DNA of 64,000 nucleotides from Harmonia axyridis (Eukaryota; Arthropoda; Insecta; Coleoptera; Coccinellidae): contig NC_059504.1 of NCBI RefSeq assembly GCF_914767665.1, positions 22,050,001 to 22,114,000 on the forward strand, written 5' to 3'. The notes under the pieces were generated by a model. The model was not told where the DNA came from and made no database searches. It saw only the letters and a list, made by a program, of their open reading frames with translations. Position 1 is the stretch's first letter, and each line of letters starts with the position of its first letter. This document shows, piece after piece, positions 1 to 11,470 of the stretch. The position numbers and the translations under genes are program-made.

Positions 1-165
1 AATAAACAAATGAATGAATGAATAAATAAATAAAGAAATCAATCAATCAATCAATAAATAAATGAATGACTGAATGTATAAATGAATAAATGGATGATTA
101 AATGAATGAATAAATAAATAAATAAATGAATATAAAAATAACTCAATAAAAAAATCAATAAATGA
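1..165. repeat. Tetranucleotide simple repeat
   Basis: The first 165 bases are nearly all AATR-type tetranucleotides (AATA, AATG, AATC) in imperfect runs. The overlapping short reading frames on the minus strand, rich in F, I, H and S, come only from this repeat and are not genes. The repeat may continue to the left of the window. Confidence 0.9.
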
Positions 166-1789
166 ATAAGAGCTCGATAGGGAATGGATGAATGAAGCTG
201 CAAATATTTTCGAGAGTAATATAGATGAAAATGATGGTCTTCCAAGAGAACGCCGTTTTAACATAAATATTCGGGGTGAAGATTTTTGAAGGGAATTTAT
301 GTGTGGTAATTAATATCCAGAACTGAAAAAAATGGATTTGAAAGCTTGTATGATATTTAGACCAACATATAATTATGAGGTAGCGTTCTCGAAGATGAAA
401 TTCATGAAGAATGAATTTCGATCTCTTCTACCTATATTATCTACAGGATGTAATGAGAATAGCTTACACCAAAATGAATAATGCGATTTCTCTTCGTTCT
501 CTTCGTATTAATTTTATTGATTGATATTATGGATTTTGGTTAAAATGGGTCCATGTTGTGAAAAAAAATTGAAAATTGGATTAACGGGGAGAAAGAATTG
601 AAATTTGGATAAACGGGGGGGTTTCAAAGTAGTAGTGATGGATCTATAATATATCAATTAATGAAATTAATACATAAAACGAAGAGATATCGGAATTTTT
701 ATTTGCTTATTCCACTCACTATGGTGAGTAGAATAAGCACTCAAAAGCTTCTGAGTTCACGTGAGTAATTATTGCATTTTTTATAATTATTCGTTGTTGT
801 AAGTGCCTAAACTATTTTGCATAAACATAATCTTGAACGGGGTGAAATAAATTTGACATAGGAAAAAGTATTTCTGATTAGTAGCGTCCAGAAAAATAGT
901 TTATATAATTATAATTTTATTAAATCTGATATTTGAGTCGATATGAGTACGAGATGAGTAGTGGGTCGCCTTCCACAATATTTAATTGTAACAATATTAT
1001 TTACCATTAACCATTTCATCCTTGAAAAAGAATCACACAGAATTCGAAACATTGACCTGAGATTCAATAAAAAATACTGCAAATTCTTGTACCCTTCTTT
1101 AAACAGTTCTATCAGTTTAATATTTCTGTCTCCTCTCGAAATTCTATCGGTCGAGATCAATTCGAAGTTCAAGTCCGCGCCCAATTGTCTCCAACTCAAC
1201 CTTCTCCAACTTCCACAAAAAAAAATGTTTATACGTCAACAGCATCCCTCAGATCTAGAGCGCAAACAATATCAACGTCAACTCGCATCTCAACTGGCAT
1301 CGTTTCAGAGTTAAACCTATTATAAATTCCCTCTCAGGGCATATGCTTGCTCAAAGCGCAACAATGTGTCCGAATATCAGACTAGGAAATATCGCAACAA
1401 AACAAGGCAAACTTGAGACCCGGCAGGGTGCATCATAAACACAAATATAAAGGCCCTCTTTTTGATTTTTCACTTCGGCACCTTTTCGCATGTCAACGTG
1501 GATGTGCCCCGGGGCGATTGATATTGTTCTCAACATGGGTAGCTGTCGGCCTGACGGGGCACCGGACCCCCTGTATATCCGACGCTCCTAGGGTAGTCCT
1601 AATAAGGGATATACAACAATTGGATCGAAGGTCCGTTTATTACTGCAATTACTCGACTAATTGAACAATAAAACTGAAACAGGGTCATGAAGTCTAGATA
1701 TTTCGATTTTTATTATCGGCTGTTTGCCAAGATCGGATTGAGAACATTTTGACAAGATTCTGGAAAGTTATAACTAGGCTTCGGATTGA
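166..1789. other. No gene recognised; GC-richer block at 1400-1660
   Basis: No coding sequence or transposon is recognised here. The stretch near 1400-1660 has a clearly higher GC content than its surroundings and no visible repeat partner in the window. It could be conserved non-coding host DNA in the 3' flank of the CBF-beta gene, but nothing in the sequence proves a function. Confidence 0.4.
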
Positions 1790-2698
1790 TATGCATAACT
1801 ACAGTGACTTTATTACCACAGTGGCGACAACTCGTGTCTTATTTTCTATTGGTTGGCCGCCATGTTTCGTCGGAGTTGCGCAGATTGCAGATTTAGTTTG
1901 TTTATGTTTATTTGTCAAAACGTGTTCAGCAGTTGAGTTGTCAAGTTTGTGGAAATTACCGGCTTCAATTATCGATTATAATAAGACGTTTTGTTGTCTA
2001 GAGATTAAGAATGAAGTCGAAAAACACGAGTTATGGCCAGTAAGCCCATGGCTGGTCATTCCAGGTGAATTTATTATCGGAAAATAACAATCTTCACTTG
2101 TGCATGTAGTTGTTGAGTTTTTTCTTGATAATAATTTCAGTTAGAACTTGAAGATATCTAATATTTTTGATCTGTATCTTCGGAAAAATAGATTCACGAT
2201 TCAGTTCATTTCAGACGTGATACATTGGATCGAAGATCGAATTCAAAATAATAAGACGTTTTGTTGCCTACAGATTAAGAAAAAAATCGAAAAAGACTAT
2301 AGAGAGTTATGACCATTAAGGCCATGGCTGATCATTGAAGGTGAATTTATTATTGAAGAATAATAATCTTTACAGTTGTATGTACCTAGTTCTTGAGTTT
2401 TTTCTTAATAATAATTTAAGTTAGAAGTTAAAGATAACCAATATTGTCGATCTGTATCTTTGGAAAAATAGATAGCACGATTCAGTTCATTTGCAATGTC
2501 GTACCTTGGATCGAATTCATGAAACATAATGTTACTTTCTAAAGAAATTGAGACCCATAATATGAAATATTGCCGTAAGTTACCTATATACAATTCAAAA
2601 ATACCGCCAAAAACGTCTTGACGAAACATGGCGGACTTTTGACAGTTTTATGGCCAGTTGTCGACACTGTGGTAATATAGTCACTGTATGCATAACTA
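1790..2698. mobile_element. Non-autonomous DNA transposon with 12-bp direct-repeat flanks
   Basis: An 885-bp element (1802-2686) begins CAGTGACTTTATTACCACAG and ends with the inverted counterpart. The similarity between the ends is strongest over about 30 bp and patchy to about 85 bp; GCCGCCATGTTTCGTC / GTCCGCCATGTTTCGTC is shared deeper in. It is flanked by a perfect direct repeat, TATGCATAACTA, at 1790-1801 and 2687-2698. Inside are two diverged tandem copies of a unit of about 260 bp. No transposase is encoded: the 112-codon frame at 1749-2087 starts outside the element and runs across its end. The superfamily is not identified. The ends look like hAT or P termini, but those make 8-bp duplications. 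Confidence 0.75.
1983..2514. repeat. Tandem duplication of about 260 bp inside the small transposon
   Basis: 1983-2238 and about 2252-2514 are two diverged copies of the same unit. Each starts near AAGACGTTTTGTTG, contains GCCATGGCTG and GTGAATTTATTAT, and ends near TTGGATCGAA. The copies differ by substitutions and small indels, so the duplication is old. It lies wholly between the inverted ends of the element. Confidence 0.8.
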
Positions 2699-2713
2699 CA
2701 TATTATAATGCAT

Positions 2714-3240
2714 ATTAGGCCAATTGAAATGTCCCCGGTCTGATGCACAGATGGCGGTGCTAGTATTAAATCCATATGATTTTTAGTTAGAACCAACCTT
2801 CAAACGATACGTGTCACAATTTAACAGCAGTCCGACCATTAGTTTGTGAGATATCGCGTTGTGAGTGTAGCTATTTTTGTTATTCGAAAAAATATGATGG
2901 AAAAAGAATTACGTTTGCTGATAAAATATTGATTTTTTACGGAAAAAAATAATTTTGAATGACCGTAGAGTGAAGTTGATCGATCAAAAGCAACAACGTG
3001 TTAATGATTCTGAGTAGTGATTGAAGCTATTTAAGTGCAATAAACCTGAATTTTTGCATCGATATGTGACAATGGATGAAACATGGCTCCATCATTTCAC
3101 TCCGGAGTCCAATCGACAGTCAGCTGAGTGGACTGCACACGATGAACCGAATCCAAAGCGAGGAAAAAGAAAAAAGTCAGCTGGCAAGGTTATGGCATCC
3201 GTATTCTGGGATGCGCAAGGTATAATATTCATTGATTATT
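2714..3240 (+). mobile_element. Mariner-like element (irritans type), deleted and 3'-truncated, copy A
   Basis: The 5' end TTAGGCCAATTGAAA, followed by GTCCCCGGTCTGATGCACAG, matches the ends of the mariners at 49.7-51.0 and 54.7 kb. The untranslated leader and the start of the transposase are readable to about 2945. The frame then jumps to the middle of the gene, so the helix-turn-helix region is largely missing. Sequence similarity stops soon after the motif GIIFIDYL at about 3240, and the catalytic second and third aspartates are absent. It cannot encode a working transposase. Confidence 0.88.
3021..3236 (+). pseudogene. Mariner transposase middle fragment
   Basis: The frame reads KPEFLHRYVTMDETWLHHF (containing the first catalytic Asp of the D,D34D triad), then ESNRQSAEWTAHDEPNPKRG and VMASVFWDAQGIIFIDYL. 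This is the standard central block of irritans-type mariner transposases. It corresponds to roughly 75 residues of a protein normally near 345. It starts after a stop in the deleted upstream region and then runs into unrelated DNA. It matches the fragments at 50231-50596 (minus strand) and 55044-55436. Confidence 0.9.
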
Positions 3241-3589
3241 TGTTGAAACTTATTTATTCCATTAATTTATATGATCTGATGTATTGGGTATTTGATCTGT
3301 AGGGATTTACTAAATTTTTTTTATTTTGATTTTTATTAACGTAAAATTTTTCAAACGTTTCGGGCTGAACCCTTCCTTAATGTCTTTTTGAGTGATATAA
3401 ATTATACTTATTATAATATTTAGTCTGGAAATCGAAATGTAAGCGTCAACTTGTCACCTTGTGTTGTCGAATACTCGACAACTCTTACCCTCAAAATATC
3501 CAAGTAAAACTTTCTAATTAATATGTTTTATTTTCTTGTCATCATAACAAATTTTTCGTATGCCAAATCATAAACTGCCTGTGAGTTTT

Positions 3590-4350
3590 ATGGAATTACT
3601 GATAATAGAGCATTACCTGCTGTGGAAAATGACAGCAGCATTAACTGGAAGAAAAACGAGAGCAAAGATACCAAACCTGAAGAAGAGAAATCAAGTATAG
3701 CTATTACAAACGAAGAAAAGGTAGAAATGTTCGCAGAATCACTGGAACATCAATTTGAGCCAAATCCAAAAATTAACGACTTTAATTAAACAGTTGTAAT
3801 ACATCATATTGAAGATCCGGAAGAAGTGATAAAAGAAGAAATTATCAGAACATTAAAAAACAGAAAAGCACCCGGAATAGAAGGAATACAAAATCAAGGA
3901 CTTAAAAACTTACCAGGAGAAGCTCGAAATGAAATTGTTGAAATAGCCAGATCCACATTTAAAACAGGATATTATCCAAACAAATGAAAACAGAGAATAA
4001 AATCTTAATTTGGAAAAAAGGAAAACACAAAAAAGATCCAACGAACTATCGACCAATAAGCCTATTATCTGACATTAAGAAAGTGATGAAAATTGAAACT
4101 TTGAGGAAATAGTTAACAAAAAAAATACAAGAGACAATAGAGACGCTAAAAGAGCATGAAAATAATGAATTGAGAAAGATTAAACAAATCCCAATAAAAA
4201 AGACAGACAAGAGGAAAACCTCTTTCAAGGAACCAAATAGAAAAAAAAAAGTGAAATTCAAAAGGAAAAAAACTCCCAAATGAACATCAGTAGAAAATTG
4301 AAGAAATTATAGAGGAGGCGTAGGGAAATAAATTCCACTCCTTAAACAAA
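3590..4350 (+). mobile_element. Jockey-like LINE, internally deleted, copy C
   Basis: The + strand carries the region before the reverse transcriptase, with the family motif NRKAPGIEGIQNQGLKNLP near 3860-3915. It continues to the start of the RT domain (NYRPISLLSDIKKV near 4045-4090). Around 4090 the sequence jumps to the very 3' end of the gene (ETLKEHENNELRKI) and its 3' UTR. The whole polymerase core, including the FADD box, is missing. The same 3' end occurs at 60.4-60.7 kb. Stops and a frameshift are present, and the 5' half of the element (ORF1 and endonuclease) is absent. Confidence 0.8.
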
Positions 4351-5156
4351 AAGAAGTCCTGTGATGAGTTTTACGTTGCAGAGTTCTTAAACACACAGTT
4401 ACATAGGTTGGGAGTTGTACAATTTTCGTCATTTTCTGTTAGGGGGGTCAGGAAAACTTAATTTATGTTTTCACAATTTTGAACCATTAAATTTTTTTTT
4501 ATTACCTTCTCCAAAACTAGAAATAAATCTTGTATGCAATATGTTTCGGAATGAAATTTTGTGTGACTTGTAAGCTCTCACGCTTTACAGAAAATTAGGC
4601 ATCACTGATGACATGAACAGTTACTAGACTATAGCAATAAAGTTGTGTCGTAATAAAAATATGACTTGATAGTATTTCCACCCTGTGAATATCTAGGTCC
4701 CCAAACAGGTGTGTCTACTATTCAACATCCAAATAATCTCTAACATCTCCTTTCAAAGCTTCGAATTTCATTTAATCCAACAGGGTTCAATGCAGTGCGT
4801 ATTATTGAATTCTCGATATATTTATTTTGATTTCAATTAAACACTTTTATTGGATCAGCCCCATGGAATGCTATTATCAGCCCCTACGCTTTAAAGGAAT
4901 AAGATAAGGGGGAGAGCGAGCCAACCCTTGCCTGTTTTGAATGAAATATGAGTCTTTGTGATACAGATAAACTGCCCTTGCATCCCGTGTAATTGAAGGG
5001 AGCTGAAGTAATTAATTCTAGGATGTATTTTATGGAGCGAAAATTGATTTTTTAGGATAATTTGTTGTTTAGGAACACGCAATAGAGTATGAGGACAATG
5101 AAATCAAGAATGCAACGAAAAATTTAAGTGCACTTAAATATCAACTTATCAATATA
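4351..5156. other. No gene recognised
   Basis: This is AT-rich DNA between two mobile elements. I see no coding sequence, no clear inverted repeat and no partner elsewhere in the window. Confidence 0.5.
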
Positions 5157-6719
5157 TACAGGGTGGCCACTTTTTCAATGGGATTGTATTGGTAACTTTT
5201 AAACCATAAGAGTTAGAAGGTCGGTCAAATGGAGAAAAAGTTGTATGCATAGAAGCATTATCAAGCAGTTCAAACAAATCGAGATTATCAGGGCCGGTTT
5301 TCGAGATATCATAAGAAAAGTAAATTATGTCATTTTGATTTTTCTTTTTTTCCCACTTCATTTCAAATATCATCAAAAAATGTAACAGGAAGTTTTTATT
5401 CGACAGTAAATTATCCTCAATTTGACGTAATCAGATTTCGTATCCAACGTTTCGTACTCTCTGGGCCACCCTCAACCTCATTTTTTTCAATACGAACCTG
5501 CATATTTTACGACATTTTTCGAAATAACTTTCAACGCTGAATTCAACGATATATCATACAATGTCATTCAAAGTAGATTTTCAGGTGATTTTGACCCTTT
5601 TCCAATTTTCTTTGGGTCGGATCTGTATTACCTTCATTTAGTTTAATTAACAACATGCAATATGCAATAAATTTCGATAAGAAAATCAACTTACCCATCT
5701 TGAACTAAATGGAACATATTAGAATCAAAGCAAGAAACCAGTATACTGGTTTCTTGGTTCTTCTTTTATAATAATCATTTAAATATTTCAATTCATAATA
5801 ATTAAACGAAAGTATCATTTGATGAAAGAAAAATCAAATAATTATTCGAATGTAAATGAAAATTAATGAAGTAAGTGTTCGAAATGTCCACCATTTTGTA
5901 AATTGCACTTTACGGTTCTGGAACCCATACTTCTTATACAGTTGCTTGTTTGGTCTACTTGAATACCTTCCAAAACATTCTCCATTTTCTCGCGAGGTAT
6001 CACTATTGTTGTATTTGTCATTTGAATCGTTGAAACAAATTACAGAATCGAACTTTATTTTGAGATCATTACGATATAATTTTTGCAAGGCTTGGTATTC
6101 AAATTTAAAATCATTGTATTCGCGTCTCTTGACTATTTTATTAACAGCAGTTTTTGAAAAAATTGATTCACTGGCCACAGTTCTCGATTTTTTTCTGGGT
6201 TCAATTGAATTTGGGTCAGAACATTGATATCGTTAATAGACTTGTTTTTTCTTACATACTCACCATTAAGTTTGGATAAGGGTCAAAATCACCTAAAATC
6301 AACTTTGAATGACATTGTATGATATATCGTTGAATCCAGCGTTAAAAGTTATTTCGAAAAATGTCATAAAATATGCAGGTCCGTATTGAAAAACATGAGG
6401 TTGAAGATGGCCCAGAGAGTACGAAACGTTGGATACGAAATCTGATTACGTCAAATTGAAGATAATTTACTGTCGAATAAAAAATTCCTGTAACATTTTT
6501 TGATAATATTTGAAATAAAGTCGGAAAAAAAGAAAAATTAAAATGACATAATTTACTTTTCTTATGATATCTCGAAAACCGGCCCTGATAATCTCGATTT
6601 GTTTGAACTGCTTGATAATGCTTCTATGCATGCAACTTTTTCTCCATTTGACCGACCTTCTAACTCTTATGGTTTAAAAGTTACCAATACAATCCCATTG
6701 AAAAAGTGGCCACCCTGTA
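5157..6719. mobile_element. Foldback element with arms of about 455 bp and a Tc1/mariner-type core
   Basis: The left arm (5159 to about 5615) is repeated in inverted orientation at about 6265-6717. The outermost bases are CAGGGTGGCCACTTTTTCAA and its complement, flanked by TA/TATA on both sides, so TA is the likely target. The arms are highly similar along their length with a few small indels. The unpaired centre of about 650 bp holds the C-terminal codons of a Tc1/mariner-like transposase on the minus strand. It is best read as an internally deleted long-terminal-inverted-repeat transposon. Confidence 0.88.
5863..6021 (-). pseudogene. C-terminal fragment of a Tc1/mariner-type transposase
   Basis: A 52-codon open frame on the minus strand starts MTNTTIVIPREKMENVLEG and ends NGGHFEHLLH followed by a stop. 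The ending NGGHFEHLL after a basic, Cys-containing stretch is characteristic of C-termini of many insect Tc1/mariner (IS630-type) transposases. The DDE catalytic part is missing. It sits in the centre of the foldback, which explains where the inverted arms came from. The two longer frames over the same bases are out of frame with this motif and are not real. Confidence 0.75.
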
Positions 6720-6773
6720 TACACATCGTTCAGTCCGTTGATTTGTTAGTTACGTTATAAAAAGAGAGAAGTA

Positions 6774-7040
6774 CAGGGTGTCCCAAATTCGATGCTCATT
6801 GAAAGCATCTCGAGAACCGTAAAACTAAGAGAGAAATCTTCGAGGACCTCTTTTTTCCAAATATGTAATAAGATATCAGAAACCAGATCATATATATCTT
6901 GCTTCCTTCTGCAGTTACAGGGCGTTTCGTAAAAATGACGGTTTCAAATATTTCGCTATACATATCTTGGATCTTATTCGAGATATTCGAAAAATTCTGC
7001 AACGCTTTCTTCGTTTCAGCTGAAATATTGGCCAATAATT
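6774..7040 (+). mobile_element. Solo arm of a CAGGGTGTCCCAAATT foldback family
   Basis: The segment starts TA-CAGGGTGTCCCAAATTCG and matches the left arm of the foldback at 41610-42738 for about 250 bp (shared: GAAAGCATCTCGAGAAC, CGAGATATTC). There is no inverted partner nearby, so it is a half-element or a truncated copy. It lies only about 55 bp beyond the preceding foldback, which has related ends. Confidence 0.75.
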
Positions 7041-7079
7041 CCATTTCTGTAGCTGAGACAACTCTTAACTAGCATTACC

Positions 7080-8035
7080 GCTCTATATCTATCTTGAGTA
7101 TATTTTTCAAGGTGTTTGAAAAAATAGTGTTCATTAAAATGATTGAATACCTTGATAGATTTCAAACACTTGACAATGGCCGTTAAACTCAAACCAGAGC
7201 CTTACATTTCATCTTGAATGTAGCGTGGCGTTGATGAATTCATTCTGAACGAGTGTGAATATTTGGCTTTTGGGGCGTATTGTTGGAATAGATTTGTGGT
7301 TATCTGATGATATCTTCCTTGGAAGTTCAAGAATTTATATGCAGTGAACATTAACCACCACATGGTGCACCACAGGGATCTGTCCTGGGACCACTCCTTT
7401 TCTTTAGTTTATTAATGACCTTCCAATTTACTTAGAAAAAACTTACTAAATCATCTTTTGCTGAAAATGATCAGAATAATCTTTTTCGCTAATACCGCTT
7501 CTATAGCAGTTTCTGCAAACACCTTAGAAGAGTTACAAAGATTATGTGATCTCTTAGTAGGTACCAAGCTTTATTGAATTGTCCAGTTAAATGATATCAT
7601 GCTAAATGTGAACAGGGCGAAATTTATTGATTCCAAACAATTCGTGATCCGTACTGAAGATATAAATCAAACGAGTGCATCCAATGTATCGGTGTTCATA
7701 TTGCCCGACATATGAAACATGTTGAAGTGTGCAAAAGGCCCCACATATTATGCAATAACAAGAATCAAGGGCAGGTTTCCTGCTGTGGAGAAAGTGAAGT
7801 TAATAGGGTCTTCATACCTCAGAAAAGAATACTCCATATGATATTCAACTCTGCAGCGCGATTTTCTTATAGGTTCCTCTTCATCGAAAATTCTTAAATT
7901 AGCCTCTAAAAATATCCCGACATGTTTCATATACATAAAAGAGAATGAAAATATCATTGGAAAACTTTCTAGTATTTATTCTCAAGAGTCTAAAAATGGG
8001 GGAATAATATCCTTTCTTAAACAAAACACCTCTAG
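7080..8035 (+). pseudogene. Degenerate LINE reverse-transcriptase remnant
   Basis: Fragments of one RT gene appear in order but in shifted frames. VFEKIVFIKMIEYLDRF near 7110-7160 is the N-terminal RT block. APQGSVLGPLLF near 7370-7402 is the PQG(S/T)xLGPLLF motif. A C-terminal block follows near 7820-8030 (QKRILHMIFNSAARFSYRFL, then KLASKNIP). No intact YADD/FADD box is readable. The type is jockey/CR1-like; the clade cannot be fixed from this much decay. Confidence 0.65.
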
Positions 8036-8700
8036 GCAGGGCCAGCGCGTGTAATTTTGGGGCCTGCAGCAAAAAATTTTTTGCGCCCCTGCTGAAAAAG
8101 TATCAATTACAACATGGCCTTCTTCATATATTCCACTGAAAATATTTGGCATTTAACAGTAACTAGTTTCGAATGCGAAATCGTAGGAATTTTTTATGTT
8201 GAATGTGTAAACAACTTCCACATAATTCGAAAGCGAAGATAGTGTTGTTTTTCGTCTTTGTGAAATACATTTCATCCCTATTTAAATTTGGGTAATAGTC
8301 AATGATGTTTATATTGGTTGGGTTGCCATGTGTTATTTATTGAACAGGCGGCTTAGTGAAAACGGTTTGGAGATTTTTATTTCAGGGAATGTTGATGAAC
8401 GCAGCGGAGCGGACCAACCTCATGTTGTTTTTGAGAATCAAGACAATTTTTTTCAGAAATATGAAAAGGCGGCCACAAACTGGGCTAAATTGCCGCCCCT
8501 CGAATAGAGGCGCCTGAAATAGTCGCTTCACTGTTTCACCCCTAATGCCCTCCCAGCTTCTAGGTTTGAGATGGCTCCGATGTATCAAGGTATCAAAATT
8601 TCCAACCATCTTCGTTTCAGTTTGTGAACCTTAACTCCCAATTAATTCAATAAAGTTGTTGAGTCCTTAGTCAGAGAAAAATGTAATTACATTTTTAATG
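8036..8700. other. No gene recognised; GGGGCC-rich patches at its edges
   Basis: A patch beginning CAGGGCCAGCGCGTG near 8038 and a GC-rich patch at 8465-8550 (GCCGCCCCTCG) resemble the ends of some hAT-type repeats. I could not pair them as inverted repeats or find flanking duplications. No coding frame is convincing. Confidence 0.3.
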
Positions 8701-8729
8701 AGTGTACTTGTATTATAATTCATAAAATT

Positions 8730-9370
8730 ATTTTTAAAATGTTAATCTATGATTTATCCTTCAAATTCATGATTACAACACAAGAAACAAAAATAAAACA
8801 TACGTATCTACTGAAAAAGACAAAGGAAGCGACTGGCCAAAAATGTTATACTTATCAAGCCCCCAAACTATATAACTCACTACCAGACCATATTAAATAT
8901 GAGAATACATTGAAAAATTTCAAAAATCAACTGAAAAGTTATATTTCTGAAAACTCTAGAGAAATGATTCACAGAATGATAGAATGAATAAGAACATAAT
9001 GCATGCACTATCCTGGTTGGAAATGTTTACACCTGTTTTGTTTTCATGATGAGCTTTTTGATGGCGCTTCAGTAAATGACCGACTGAATTTTAATATAAT
9101 TTGCTCCATCAGTTCTGGTCTAAATTATCCCCTCAACTTGTTTTATTGTACTTTGGTTTATCTGTTTTATTGGTCAGTTTAATAAGTTTAAATAGTTATG
9201 TTATTGTTATTTTTATTGGGTATATATTAATTATCATTGTTGTAGTTTTTATCGTCTTATATTCATGTATTCATAGGTATGTCACGTACAGGTCTGACCT
9301 TTAGTCAGGTTTATTTATTATCTTTACAGATACATAATATTTTTGTAATTTATAATGAATAAACTTATTA
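8730..9370 (+). pseudogene. LINE 3' end: C-terminus of a jockey/CR1-like polyprotein plus 3' UTR
   Basis: The frame at 8739-8987 ends in CYTYQAPKLYNSLPDHI and KNFKNQLKSYI. This is the usual C-terminal signature (GPKLYNSLP...I...FK..LK.YL) of RT polyproteins of jockey/CR1-type LINEs. After the stop comes an AT-rich stretch ending in AATAAACTTATTATTATAATT near 9357-9377, a plausible 3' UTR end. Everything 5' of the C-terminal block is missing, as expected from 5' truncation. Confidence 0.7.
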
Positions 9371-10274
9371 TTATAATTGAATTGTTGTCTGAAAGAATCA
9401 ATAAATTATATTACATTATATATCAATTTTGGATAGGACCAAATCCTGAAACCACCCTTAGACCCGCTGCTGCAGCCGTATACAATTCCCATACATCCCT
9501 TAAAATCCAGCTTAATAACAATTAGGGCGCAAACATCAGGCAATCTACTTCTAGTCCACCGACCGAACAAAACACAAGAAGCGTCAATGCGTAGAACGGC
9601 TCAGTTAAGTAAACAAGTAAATCCGGAAAACTACCCCGTATATGCGAGGGTAGAAACAGCCCCAGGACCAGGACTCGATTCAGATCTGTTGATTCACCGG
9701 GTATACTCCCACGCAGATTTCTGGGGGACCTGGGGATACATTACGTAAAGTCGGATGCATTAAAGGCCCAGATAAAAAAAGGTTCGGCTAATCCGATTTT
9801 GATAATACACCTGTTATACCGTCAGGAGGTCCGGTCTATCTTCATTGATGCACCGAATTCGAATTATACACTGTTGACCTTGTTTTTAATGTAGTGATCC
9901 TAAAAAAAAAGCAGTGGGCGAGCACACATGTTGTTGTTACGTTGAAAATTCTATGTTTTGGAGGGATTTTTAGTTTATTAGTTCTATTAGTAGATTTTTG
10001 AAATCGTTCGGGGTGAAAATATCTGATATTCGTAAAAATAATCTTATGAGTATTGGCCAAGAAATGCCTCGATAGAGTAGGTATTTAATGAGAGTAGCAG
10101 AGCTGTGATCGTTTGTTTTGAATTAAGAGGGCCAGAACTCATTCCATATGCCTCATGTCTCGAGTTTCCGTTCTTCTACAATTGTTCATATGAATTAGCT
10201 TTGTTTTTCAATAATAGTCTAGATTTCGTCTTTCGACTGTCTTAGCGTTCCGAGACTGTCATTCAACACCCTCT
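9371..10274. other. No gene recognised; GC-richer unique block at 9430-9840
   Basis: The block at 9430-9840 is distinctly less AT-rich than its neighbours, has no repeat partner in the window and carries no long open frame. It may be conserved non-coding DNA in the 3' flank of the CBF-beta gene, or the decayed body of an unrecognised element. Confidence 0.35.
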
Positions 10275-11470
10275 GTGTTGTTGACTCATTTTTTTCTAGT
10301 TTTCTGTTTTTATTAGGTAAGACCTCTTGTCTGTTTTCATTACTGGTATTTTCAGAACTCTTTTCAGCTCGTTGTTTGAGTGGTATTTTATCGTTTCTAT
10401 AATCTTCTCTATTTGTTTCTTTACTACTACTACTATTTCTTTACTTGTTCCAATTTTGAGTTCTTTCCTAATTTGCTCGTTTCTCATGTACCATGGAGCT
10501 CCTATGGCTGACCTTATCACTTTGTTAATGGTGCTCTGCAGTTCGTTATACTTCTGGCTTCCTTCATTGCACCAGATCGCCCCTGCGTATGTTACACTTG
10601 GGAGAAACACAGATTTAATTATTTTCAATTTGTTTTCCAGTGACAGCTTGCTACTTCGGTTTAGTAGAAGGTAGAGATGTCCGTAGAGTTGTCTCGTTTT
10701 CTTCTTGTTTTCTTCAATTTGTCTATTGAAGTTGAATTGTTTGTCCAAAATTATTCCCAGGTATCTGGCTTCCTTTTTCCACTCAATCTTTTGTCCTTCA
10801 ATGTTAAGTTCTTCAGGTGTTTTTTTCCTATTTTTTGCATCAAAATATACTGCGACTGTCTTCTTAGAGTTTATTCTAATTCTCCATTTCTTGAAATAGA
10901 CTAATAATCGATCCAACTCTTTTTTTAGTTTATTTCTTACAGCTTTCTTCTATCTATTTGAGTGGTAGACAGCAGTGTCATCTGCAAATTGTGCTGTCTT
11001 TGTATTTCCTGGATAAGGGATGTCGCTCAAAAATATATTGAGAAGTAGTGGTCCTAGAACCGATCCTTGAGGAACGCCAGCTTCTATTTTTCTCTTTGTT
11101 GATATCGTTCCAGCTATGTTGACCCTGAACTTCCTATTATTCAGGTATGATTGGATTACCTGAATTAGTTTACTCGGAAATTTTCTGAGTTTCATCTTGT
11201 ATATTAATGCTGTTTGCCACATTTTATCAAAGGCCTTTTCTACGTCTGAGAATACAGCTCCGGTATTTGTCGACAAGTTAATTTGTTCCTTTATGTCTTC
11301 TGTTATTCTGATCAATTGTTGAATAGTCAAGTGTTCTTTTCGGAATCCAAACTGTCGATCAGGTATGATCCTTTTCTCTTCAACGGAACTGTCAAGCCTT
11401 CAGTATACCAGTTTCTCTATAACTTTGCTAAGGGCCGGTAATAAACTTATTGGTCTGTAGTTATATACCT
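10275..11470 (-). mobile_element. Jockey-like LINE, 5'-truncated, copy A
   Basis: On the minus strand the element runs from the start of the RT domain (NYRPISLLPALSKVIEKLVY near 11460-11395) to the end of the polyprotein at 10296 and a short 3' tail. ORF1 and the endonuclease are absent, so this is a 5'-truncated insertion. It is the best preserved of three related copies; the others are at 3590-4350 and 59365-60720. Confidence 0.88.
10296..11460 (-). pseudogene. Jockey-type reverse transcriptase
   Basis: The protein copies LINE RNA into DNA at a nicked target. In order the frame shows RQFGFRKEHLTIQQLIRI, then motif A (AVFSDVEKAFDKMW, catalytic Asp present), then AGVPQGSVLGPLL, then motif C FADDTAVYH (both Asp present). 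A C-terminal domain follows with RYLGIILDKQFNF, TYAGAIWCN and IGAPWYM. One reading frame is open apart from two stops: a TGA near 11396 in the N-terminal RT block and a TAG just after the FADD box at about 10950. With only two lesions it is fairly young, but without its 5' half it cannot move on its own. Confidence 0.88.

Noticed and set aside
1749..2087. 112-codon + strand frame over the small transposon
   Set aside because: It starts outside the element, crosses its left end and target duplication, and runs into the tandem duplication. It has no motif.
5834..6227. Two overlapping frames of 114 and 123 codons in the foldback centre
   Set aside because: Neither carries a known motif. The true coding trace is a third frame, 5863-6021 on the minus strand, with the NGGHFEHLL ending.
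8036..8550. hAT-like element with CAGGGCC end
   Set aside because: No matching inverted end or 8-bp duplication could be found, so it is not called as an element.
10327..10904. Plus-strand frames of 115 and 75 codons
   Set aside because: They are antisense shadows of the jockey-type reverse transcriptase; hydrophobic composition comes from the complement of Lys/Asn/Glu-rich codons.
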